Shown in pieces: positions 1 to 7,059 of a stretch of 22,424 nucleotides of DNA. The stretch spans positions 1-22,424 of the IMG/VR virus record IMGVR_UViG_3300026120_000011; one strand, written 5' to 3'. The translations under genes and the position numbers were made by a program. The DNA is from a virus. The notes under the pieces are model-generated. The model was not told the origin of the DNA and ran no database searches. It saw only the letters and a list, made by a program, of their open reading frames with translations. Position 1 is the stretch's first letter, and each line of letters begins with the position of its first letter.

Positions 1-395
1 ATAGGCTCGGTACCGTGTGAGCCAGTACCGCGCAAAAATGCACCCTGCAAGTCCGGCAAGTTGAAGGTAGTGGAGCCATCACCCGCGCCCCATGTTGTGC
101 CGATAGCCGCGAACAAATCCGAGTAATCGGTACGGCTGATGGCTGAGCCATCACATATCAACGCACCGATAGGGGCCACTGTTCCACCGTGTGGAAAGAT
201 AGCACCTATCTGAAAGCCACCGCCACCACCAGCTCCAGATATACCTTCAAGATCATCCCAAACATCGGTACCATTACCGATTTTAAGAAGCCCAGTATCG
301 GTTTCAAAACCGGGTTCACCTTGTGCTAATACTGGATTTACTGAGGTCCAATTAGCCGCTGTATCTCGTCTAAGTTTAATCTGTTGTACTGGCAT
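1..395 (-). CDS. Tail fibre/collar protein, 5' part only (runs off window)
   Basis: 131 complete codons are present; the 3' end lies beyond base 1. The ATG at 395-393 follows a GAGAGGAAT ribosome-binding site, 13 bases after the preceding fibre gene. Residues about 4-48 (QIKLRRDTAANW, then NPVLAQGEPGFETDTG and KIGNGTDVW) read like the small N-terminal domain shared by Mtd-type and other phage receptor-binding proteins. A GAGGGGG linker follows. The rest is a phage tail-collar domain (IGAIFPHGG, CDGSAISRTDYSDLF, GDGSTTFNLPDLQGAFLRG). The protein is probably a receptor-binding or short fibre subunit on the baseplate. The collar part is much richer in GC than the rest of the window (103 of 180 bases are G or C in 1-180), which suggests recent acquisition by recombination. 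Family identity is good; the receptor is unknown. Confidence 0.85.
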   Translation of the reverse strand, partial: MPVQQIKLRRDTAANWTSVNPVLAQGEPGFETDTGLLKIGNGTDVWDDLEGISGAGGGGGFQIGAIFPHGGTVAPIGALICDGSAISRTDYSDLFAAIGTTWGAGDGSTTFNLPDLQGAFLRGTGSHGTEP

Positions 396-408
396 TAATT
401 CCTCTCAA

Positions 409-1671
409 TTAAAATGAAGTGCTTGCACTTCCCCCATCTATTTCATCATCACCTATTAATAGTCTATCATCAGTGTAACGAACCTTGATCATAGCCGCTG
501 GGTCGGCGTAGTTTGGGAGATTGAATGTTGTGCTCCCATCACCGCTTCCGTAGGGATAGCTTTCAGACGCATACATAGTATTTAGACTTGAGTAATTAGT
601 ACGACTTATGGCTTGCCCTTCGGGACGAAGCCATCCCGGTTGAAGAGCCGTAGTTGAGCTAAACGCAATAGTTCCGATTGGAACCGCATCATAAGAAAAA
701 GAAGTGTCATTTATAGCTACAGATTCTTGAACTAAAACATCCACTGCATCAGTAGCGGTAGCTACTCCGAGATAAGTTCGATATACATTCGTTTCTAAAT
801 TACTTACGTCTTGTGTAAGTACTCCTCCACGTCCTAAGAAAACAGGAAGGCCCACAGTGAAAGTTCCACCCTCTATACTACCGGAGGGAATAGTTTCTAG
901 AAGAGCTATTTTTTGAGCTACAACTGTATTTCCGGATAAAGCATTTGCTTGAGTTATTCCTACAACTTCAGCGGAAAACAAAGTTTCTAAAGAAGCTACT
1001 ACAGCTTGCCCCGCAATACTAGTAGGAGAGGCTGTACCTATATAAGAAAAAGCAGTTCCTACCTCAATTATACTTGGAGAATATGTCGATGTGTCACATA
1101 TAATAGAAATGCTCGTAGTTAAGGTAACGTCGGTGTTTACACTATAAACTCCAAAATGTCCGATTAAGTCTTCGGCTGCAGAGCGAACATCCGCGCTCGT
1201 AGCGTACGAAGCCCTAAATATTTGAAATTCGTGAGTTTGCCCGACTGAAGGAGCCGGAGTATTGGTATCAGTAACAAAATATACTAGTATTTTAACATCA
1301 TTATCTAACGCTATAACAAAATAGGCTTCTACAGGGGTGTCAAATGCCCCACCCACAGCGGCTAAGTTTAACTCAAGATCAATATTTCCGGGTGCAACTG
1401 CAATTGGTTGACCAAGAGTGAAATCCATTGCTGCAGTGTATTCAGTGGTAGAAGCTCCGCCTCCACCTCCGCTGGCAAGTTCCCAATTGGTCTCGGTTAA
1501 ATCTAAAGAAGGTTGGTTATTTAAGTTTCCATTCGTTAAAGACTTGTAAATAGAGCCAGAGTCTATAGCGAGATCATTGATGGCATAAGTTTTTGTAGCG
1601 TCCCAGTTTCCAACATTATCTTTTACGTATTCTTGTACAGCTTCTACGCTGGGCACATTTTGAATTCCCAT
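409..1671 (-). CDS. Tail fibre protein with carbohydrate-binding-like N-terminus and C-terminal collar domain
   Basis: A 420-residue virion protein. Residues about 22-64 (NWDATKTYAINDLAI, YKSL, PSLDLTETNW) have the W...Y..GD.V...G..Y.....P......W spacing of small chitin/cellulose-binding-like (CBM5/12-type) modules. A five-glycine linker lies near residue 70. The middle part (to about 325) is beta-rich and Thr/Ser/Val-rich with no family I can name. The last 95 residues contain a tail-collar domain (VPIGTIAFSSTT, GWLRPEGQAISRTNYSSL, GDGSTTFNLPNY) and a short acidic tail. The ATG at 1671 follows AAAGGGGACT. The next gene encodes a second collar protein with a different N-terminus, so the two may be alternative or stacked fibre components. 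The module calls come from sequence pattern only. Confidence 0.8.
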   Translation of the reverse strand: MGIQNVPSVEAVQEYVKDNVGNWDATKTYAINDLAIDSGSIYKSLTNGNLNNQPSLDLTETNWELASGGGGGASTTEYTAAMDFTLGQPIAVAPGNIDLELNLAAVGGAFDTPVEAYFVIALDNDVKILVYFVTDTNTPAPSVGQTHEFQIFRASYATSADVRSAAEDLIGHFGVYSVNTDVTLTTSISIICDTSTYSPSIIEVGTAFSYIGTASPTSIAGQAVVASLETLFSAEVVGITQANALSGNTVVAQKIALLETIPSGSIEGGTFTVGLPVFLGRGGVLTQDVSNLETNVYRTYLGVATATDAVDVLVQESVAINDTSFSYDAVPIGTIAFSSTTALQPGWLRPEGQAISRTNYSSLNTMYASESYPYGSGDGSTTFNLPNYADPAAMIKVRYTDDRLLIGDDEIDGGSASTSF

Positions 1672-1673
1672 AT

Positions 1674-1683
1674 ATTAATAGTC
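1674..1683 (-). promoter_or_regulatory. GACTATTAAT motif before the collar-fibre gene
   Basis: A perfect copy of the recurrent intergenic motif, ending two bases before ATG 1671 and abutting the AGGGG ribosome-binding site. Confidence 0.3.
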
Positions 1684-1693
1684 CCCTTTAAGT

Positions 1694-3001
1694 TTAAGGT
1701 ATGGTTGTAACAACATTGATTCCATGAACTGTAGAAGTATCTGCTTCTAAAGCCTCGTGAGTTGTAAAATCTGAGTCCAACGTAGCAATATCATCGGTAT
1801 TTTGTTTAACTGTCTCAGTTGTTCTTCCTACTCCTGCAATTTCTTGTAGAGAAGCCTCTACCTCAGTGGCAGTGAATCTTCCCCCAGCATCAGCTATCGG
1901 AACATCTACCGCCGAAACTTGATCCGCTGCAGTTCCCCAATCAATGTGATAATCTTTAACTGAATCGTCGCTCACTCCGGGACCAGCTAAAATACTAGCC
2001 CAAAGTTCATAAATCTCGTCAAAAGCGGCTTCGATTGTAACCCGCCCTAATGAGTCTTCGGTATAATAATCATTTACGTTTTTGATAAGGAATTCGTCCG
2101 AGCTGACCATACCTTGTCTTGTTTCATTTACTTGACGAATGTCAGTTCCGATAATATTCGTTCTGCTAGGACCACGATTTATTTCAGCTAAAACTTTTCT
2201 ATTTAGATAAAGTGGAGCTTCCGGACTAGCTGATGCTATACCCTCTTCGATTTGAATATTACCACTTTCATCAACGTAGACAATGTCAATTCTACCCTGT
2301 GCAGTAGTATCACTGATATTAGTAGAAGTGGGATAGTGACCACCAGTAACCTGTTGTCTACCGTTACTTGTATTTATAGACCCGCTTGTGACAAAAACTT
2401 TTTTCTGGTTTCCAACACCTTCTGGACTTTGAACTCTAAGTTCACGAAAAGCTAAAGAAGAATCTGGAATAAAAACGTTTGTTCTGCGAGTTAGGTCAAA
2501 AGGCTGAGTAGTTTTTACAATATAATCGCCACTGCTTGGAGTTTCTTCTTCAAAAAGAACTTTTCCAACTATAATGTCAGTCGGCCATATCTGATCAGCA
2601 TTTGTAAAAGTAGGATCTTCAGGCCAAGCAACCGCCTTCATATCCATAAAGTTGTTTTCTACATCGCTCCAAGCGAATCTAAAAATAATGTATGGTTTAG
2701 CGGGGTTAGCATAACCCGCGTTTGTTCCATCATCAAGGTTTAATTCTATATCGCTAGATGCTTCTATCCTAGTAGTAATGTTAAGAGCATCGTTATTGGC
2801 ATCTCGTATCATAACTACAGTGGGCTGAGATACTGTAGGATTCGCACTAACATTTGTTCCACTTATTCTAGTTAATACTGCCCCGCTGTATATACCTGCA
2901 GGAATTAGCTGAGAAAATATTCTGTTGAAAATTTTGGCACGAGCTTCTTGACGATAATCCCATCCCAAAATTTGTGACCCGCGATTGACGGTTGTGCTCA
3001 T
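1694..3001 (-). CDS. Probable proximal tail fibre / fibre connector protein
   Basis: A 435-residue protein with a strong ribosome-binding site (GGAAGG) before ATG 3001. The N-terminus (QILGWDYRQEARAKIFNRIFSQLIPAGIYSG) resembles the attachment region of other phage fibre or baseplate-distal proteins. The middle is beta-rich (for example IIVGKVLFEEE, RIDIVYVDESGNIQI, LAEINRG). The C-terminal 110 residues become helical and repetitive (VEASLQEIAGVGRTTETVKQ, DDIATLDSDFTTHEA) and end in a THEALEADTSTVHGI segment, a pattern commonly seen near the shaft of phage tail fibres. It lies between the last baseplate wedge gene and two collar-domain fibre genes. I infer that it joins the fibres to the baseplate. 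No enzymatic motif is visible. Confidence 0.6.
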   Translation of the reverse strand: MSTTVNRGSQILGWDYRQEARAKIFNRIFSQLIPAGIYSGAVLTRISGTNVSANPTVSQPTVVMIRDANNDALNITTRIEASSDIELNLDDGTNAGYANPAKPYIIFRFAWSDVENNFMDMKAVAWPEDPTFTNADQIWPTDIIVGKVLFEEETPSSGDYIVKTTQPFDLTRRTNVFIPDSSLAFRELRVQSPEGVGNQKKVFVTSGSINTSNGRQQVTGGHYPTSTNISDTTAQGRIDIVYVDESGNIQIEEGIASASPEAPLYLNRKVLAEINRGPSRTNIIGTDIRQVNETRQGMVSSDEFLIKNVNDYYTEDSLGRVTIEAAFDEIYELWASILAGPGVSDDSVKDYHIDWGTAADQVSAVDVPIADAGGRFTATEVEASLQEIAGVGRTTETVKQNTDDIATLDSDFTTHEALEADTSTVHGINVVTTIP

Positions 3002-3024
3002 TTTATTTTTCCTTCCTTACCTAT

Positions 3025-3034
3025 TTTTATAGTT
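3025..3034 (-). promoter_or_regulatory. AACTATAAAA motif before the fibre connector gene
   Basis: A variant of the recurrent motif, about 23 bases before ATG 3001 and overlapping the stop codon of the upstream gene. With the following bases it reads CTATAAAAATA, which also resembles a T4-type late promoter (TATAAATA). Confidence 0.35.
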
Positions 3035-4832
3035 AGAAACTACCCTTCTTTATGAGAAAGCCAATATTTACGTGATTCTTACTACTATTGAACTCTATCG
3101 GGGGAAAAGTAGAATAGGCAATCATATTGTTGTTTATATCAAACAAACCGGCTTCGGTTATCTCAATTGTTTCTATTGTAAAGTAATAGTCAGCTTTTAT
3201 GAAAGTGGCTGCATCGGGAGTAGCTACTTTTCTGTAAGAATATTCTAACGAAACATCTTCTCCAGAGGTAATGGGAGCGTCGAATTCGAAAGAAAAATCT
3301 CCAGTGTTATAATCTACTGTTCCAGTAATAAGATGACCCTCTAAAGAAGTATCTTCAAAAATTCCACTTCCATTATCTATCGCCAAGAAAATTCTATTAC
3401 CGACATTATACTTAATAGTAACCTTTTCTCCAGAATAACTACTCATAGACGGATTCTGAATCGGAAAGTCTAAGTTAACATCATATTCTATGAGAGTATC
3501 TGTTCCATTTCCAGTAAAAATAATATCCTCAGCGTTGAAGATAAAATCTGTAGATAACGTATACTCACCGGTAGTGTAGTCTACTGTTCCTTTAGCGAAG
3601 TCTCCTATAAGCTCTCCTTTTCTATCATCAAAAATCTCTCTTTCTAATCCTTGATGCGTAAAGAGAATTCTAACATTACCTTTTTGTATAGGTGCAAAGA
3701 GTAACTGTCCTTCAAAGTAATCGGTATATCCGTCTACAGCTCCAAACCCAGTATTGTCTAAAAGATATCCTGTTTCATCATGAAGGTCGAATCTGTTAAT
3801 CTCTTGTCCTCTGTATTCAGAAATTCCTCCAATGAATTCATCATTATCATATTTTTCATCGAAGAGAACAAAGTTTCTAGCAACTCTAAGGTCTAATCCT
3901 GTAGGCATTACTTCGCCGCTCAAAGCTTCTTTAGTAGGAAGATTTTCATGAGATCCAATTCCAAATTCTATGTAGCTAATATCCAAAAAACTCTCTATAT
4001 CAAAATATTCTGGTGTTATCAAAGCTTTCATTTTTATAATAGGAGAGCTATACTCATCGTCTAATGGATTGACAGTCATACTTTCATCCATAAAAACAGT
4101 AAGCTGTGCTCCTACATGAGGAACTTCTTTCACTCTACGGGAGAAAGCTGTATTTACCTGAATAAAATCCATATATTCCCAAGTCATAAGGAACTCTTTT
4201 TCTATCAACTCGTCTGCTTCATTTCTAACTTCTTTTGTTATGAGACGATCAATAAAGAATTCCAATCCTATATGATTGGTTGTTATTTGGCTATCAACAG
4301 TATCTAAGGTCCAAATATCACCTTCATTTTCAACATCCAGAGATAAACCCGTGTCTAATCTAAGAGCATCTTCAACGAATCCAGATAAATCTTCTGAAGC
4401 TAAATGAAAATAAGGATCTGGAAAATTATGCCCAACTCCGTCAGTTATAAAGCTCTGAGTATTTCTTACTAAGGCATCACTGCTTGCTTTAAAGGAGTAT
4501 ATAAAAAGATCGCCTTTTCTGTTTAAGCTCTTAAAGAAAGAAAGATAGAGAATAGCGGTTCCTTTAAACTTTATCTTAAAAGGAATTGCCTTGACTTCTC
4601 TTCTCAAAAAGTCTATGGAGTCATTGATTGTCGCATTGAATAAGACTCCTAAGAGTTCAGATATTTCAATAAGTCTTTCATAGTCCATAGAGTCGATATC
4701 ATAAAAAGTATTCTTTTCCTCTATAAGAGAATTAAGAGTCTGTATTTCAATATCTATTGCATCTATGAGAGCGTTCCAAAAAGGATTTCTAAGAGAAAGA
4801 GGTATCTTTTTTACTAGTCGTAATTGTTCCAC
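3033..4832 (-). CDS. Baseplate wedge protein, gpI/gp7-like N-terminus with beta modules
   Basis: A 599-residue structural protein immediately after the gp6/gpJ-like gene, the usual place for a P2 gpI or T4 gp7 counterpart. Residues about 10-95 fit the gpI pattern: helices (NPFWNALIDAIDIEIQTLNS), then YERLIEISELLGVLFN and FLRREVKAIPFKIKFKGT. Two similar beta segments follow: GTVDYTTGEYTL (about 415-426) and GTVDYNTGDFSFEFDAPI (about 504-521). The C-terminus (EAGLFDINNNMIAYSTFPPIEF, then GFLIKKG) resembles the ends of phage tail-fibre-attaching proteins. An AAGGAG ribosome-binding site lies about 15 bases upstream of the ATG, which is unusually far. No in-frame start lies closer. It probably closes the wedge and carries the fibre attachment site. 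Confidence 0.65.
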   Translation of the reverse strand: MEQLRLVKKIPLSLRNPFWNALIDAIDIEIQTLNSLIEEKNTFYDIDSMDYERLIEISELLGVLFNATINDSIDFLRREVKAIPFKIKFKGTAILYLSFFKSLNRKGDLFIYSFKASSDALVRNTQSFITDGVGHNFPDPYFHLASEDLSGFVEDALRLDTGLSLDVENEGDIWTLDTVDSQITTNHIGLEFFIDRLITKEVRNEADELIEKEFLMTWEYMDFIQVNTAFSRRVKEVPHVGAQLTVFMDESMTVNPLDDEYSSPIIKMKALITPEYFDIESFLDISYIEFGIGSHENLPTKEALSGEVMPTGLDLRVARNFVLFDEKYDNDEFIGGISEYRGQEINRFDLHDETGYLLDNTGFGAVDGYTDYFEGQLLFAPIQKGNVRILFTHQGLEREIFDDRKGELIGDFAKGTVDYTTGEYTLSTDFIFNAEDIIFTGNGTDTLIEYDVNLDFPIQNPSMSSYSGEKVTIKYNVGNRIFLAIDNGSGIFEDTSLEGHLITGTVDYNTGDFSFEFDAPITSGEDVSLEYSYRKVATPDAATFIKADYYFTIETIEITEAGLFDINNNMIAYSTFPPIEFNSSKNHVNIGFLIKKGSF

Positions 4833-4844
4833 GCGACGTCTCCT

Positions 4845-6635
4845 TTAGACAGCTATCATCGTAATATTAGACTGATAGTAGGAATAGATTTGCTGCCGCT
4901 GTGTTAGTAAGAGGTCTCCCTCAGTCGAATCTTCCAATTCAAAGTCTACCCTAATTTGATAAAGAGTATAATTATCGTTTAGACCGAAAGTAACTAAAAT
5001 TTCACCTCCAAAACCATCAGCATAATTTATCGTAGCTCCAGGAAGATTATAAAATCCTGACCCAGAGTCAGAAGGGTCGATTTGTTCTCCAATCAAGTTA
5101 AAGTTACCATCATCCTGTGCTATCAATGTCCAGGGGTCGGAACTCTGTGTTCTAACCGAAATCTTTACCGAATTCGGCTTGATGTTATTTAAAGCTAAAT
5201 CTAGATCAAAGGCATAGGCACTGTTAAAAGATAGTAGATTAGTAAAGGATAGATTTGTTCTGTGATGTCCTACTCCTTCAATACTGTTAATATATTCGTA
5301 ATACTGAGAGAAGTAAAGATTTTCTCTAAAAGCTGTATTTTCTAACGAATAATTAGTTCGAAGTCCATTTTCAACATTAGCTCTGGCTTCTTCTAGAGAA
5401 TATCTTTTATCGCTTACAAATATCGTACAGTGAAACGTAATGTAAATAAACTGAGTGTCTACGAATCTTATGATGTCTGTAGGACCTTTTAAAGGATTTA
5501 ACTCATCTCTTAGGAAAGTTTGACCCGCCACGGTTAAAGTAGTACCAGAAAGCGTAATCGGATTAATATTGAATCCTGAAATATAGACTAAGTTTTCTTC
5601 GAGAGGTAAATAAGTTCCCGGAGGATTACCTCTGTCTTCATTTACTTCTGTCTCACCCCATACGATGACTCGATCAACTGCTCCGCTTCTAATAATGAGA
5701 GTTTGATAATCGAGTCGTGTCATAGCACGGTCTCCAGTCTGATAACTTCTAGGAGCATTAACACGAATACTTTCCGCTTCTTCGTATTCTGTTCCCCCGA
5801 TTATAGTAGAGATATTACTTGCGTATAAAGTAACAACCTGATCATTAGCATCTGTAAACAGACCGAGAATTTGATTCACGTTGCCTGATTCTAAAATATT
5901 TCCATTTTCACCTTTCGTCTCTAGATATTCGAGAGTAACAATATCACCAATTTCTAATTTTTTGCCAAAAACATCGTTTCCAAATTCTATTTGTATTCCT
6001 GAGAAATCATTTTTATTTCTTAGAACGAAGTTTTGAGAGGTCGCTGACTCAGCAAGTCTAATATGCTCGATTCTTGTCCATAATTGACCGTTTACCTTTA
6101 CATCATATAATGATTCTTCAATGCTATCATTGTTAACTTCTAAGACTGCGTATTCGGTTCCCGTAGGAAACTGAGCACTAGTTATTTCGAAAGTCTGTAT
6201 CTTTGGAACTCCCTGAACAACTTGAATATCGATGAAATTTTGTCCTGGGCTTAGAATTCTCTGAGAGCTACTGGCAAAAGAAGTCTCACCATTAGTAAAC
6301 TCAGTATATTTTGGAATGGTAATAGTTACTGGATAATCTCCGTCAAAGGCAGAATCGCTACTAACTCTTATTGTTCCATTGCTTCCTATTTTTCTATGAG
6401 GGGAATAATTAAAGAACTCAGACTGAGTTAAAAGTGATGAAATATTTCTAGCTATATTCCACTTAGACTCTCTAGTCAAATATTCATCATATCTTACTGT
6501 CTCGGTTAGTTCTTCAGCTACTGTCTCAAGTATACGAAGATTAGTAGAGAAGAAAAGAAAATCAGTATCGCCTAGTTTAACTTTTAGGCTATCGACCATT
6601 CGGTCTAAAATGCTTTGATAGTCAAAATTTATCAA
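4845..6635 (-). CDS. Baseplate wedge protein, gp6/gpJ-like
   Basis: 596 residues. The start is TTG (6635-6633), chosen because AAGGGG lies six bases upstream and no ATG fits. The sequence has the landmarks of the gp6/gpJ family. A helical N-terminus is followed by a beta domain with FGNDVFGKKLEIGDIVTLEY and ETKGENGN (about 218-246). The conserved core then follows: EYEEAESIRVNAPRSYQTGDRAMTRLDYQTLI (283-314) and VDRVIVWGE (320-328). Residues about 505-565 carry a beta module (NFNLIGEQI, GATINYADGFGGEILVTF) resembling modules in the sheath and in the next gene product. In T4 the homologue forms the ring that dimerises around the hub and triggers sheath contraction. Family assignment is confident from motif order and from the gp25-like gene just upstream. 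Confidence 0.88.
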   Translation of the reverse strand: MINFDYQSILDRMVDSLKVKLGDTDFLFFSTNLRILETVAEELTETVRYDEYLTRESKWNIARNISSLLTQSEFFNYSPHRKIGSNGTIRVSSDSAFDGDYPVTITIPKYTEFTNGETSFASSSQRILSPGQNFIDIQVVQGVPKIQTFEITSAQFPTGTEYAVLEVNNDSIEESLYDVKVNGQLWTRIEHIRLAESATSQNFVLRNKNDFSGIQIEFGNDVFGKKLEIGDIVTLEYLETKGENGNILESGNVNQILGLFTDANDQVVTLYASNISTIIGGTEYEEAESIRVNAPRSYQTGDRAMTRLDYQTLIIRSGAVDRVIVWGETEVNEDRGNPPGTYLPLEENLVYISGFNINPITLSGTTLTVAGQTFLRDELNPLKGPTDIIRFVDTQFIYITFHCTIFVSDKRYSLEEARANVENGLRTNYSLENTAFRENLYFSQYYEYINSIEGVGHHRTNLSFTNLLSFNSAYAFDLDLALNNIKPNSVKISVRTQSSDPWTLIAQDDGNFNLIGEQIDPSDSGSGFYNLPGATINYADGFGGEILVTFGLNDNYTLYQIRVDFELEDSTEGDLLLTQRQQIYSYYQSNITMIAV

Positions 6636-6650
6636 GTTATTCCCCTTCTG

Positions 6651-7043
6651 CTATTGGCTTATTCTTCTTAATTTTTCTGATAGAGAGAAAGTCTCTTTCA
6701 GAAGACTAGAATAACCTTCTAATTCTATATTCCAAAATTGATTTTCATAATCCGGAATAACCCGTACTTTAGTTATCGTTATTCTTGGTTCAAAGTCTTC
6801 AAAAAGACCTTCTTGGATGGCTTCTCTAATTCTGATGCCAACTTCTTCACTCATAGGTTTCATAAGCCACTGCACGATATATCCACCTCTCGCAGGTCTA
6901 CGGATAAGTTCTCCTCTAAAAGAAGCTATCCACATTCGTAGAGAGTTTACTAGAGCCTCAGTTCCAGTAACTATTCTGAGACTTCCATTTGGTTCAAACT
7001 CTGCAGAGCTTGTAAAATCTGAAAAAGTTCTTGAGTCAGACAT
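6651..7043 (-). CDS. Baseplate wedge protein, gp25-like
   Basis: A 130-residue protein of typical gp25/gpW length. The family core is present: TGTEALVNSLRMWIASFRGELIRRPARGG (26-54), then helix EEVGIRIREAIQEGLF and the diagnostic E-P-R tripeptide in FEPRITITKVRVIPD (84-98). In T4-type and simpler baseplates gp25 binds the first sheath ring and the gp6-gp7 core. Its gene normally precedes the gp6/gpJ gene, as here. The start has no Shine-Dalgarno sequence. Instead GACTATTATA ends three bases before the ATG, the same motif found at other gene starts in this window. Confidence 0.92.
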   Translation of the reverse strand: MSDSRTFSDFTSSAEFEPNGSLRIVTGTEALVNSLRMWIASFRGELIRRPARGGYIVQWLMKPMSEEVGIRIREAIQEGLFEDFEPRITITKVRVIPDYENQFWNIELEGYSSLLKETFSLSEKLRRISQ

Positions 7044-7045
7044 AA

Positions 7046-7055
7046 TATAATAGTC
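7046..7055 (-). promoter_or_regulatory. GACTATTATA motif before the gp25-like gene
   Basis: A member of the recurrent motif family, ending two bases before ATG 7043. No Shine-Dalgarno sequence is present at this start, so the motif or its AU-richness may help define initiation. Confidence 0.3.
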
Positions 7056-7059
7056 TATG

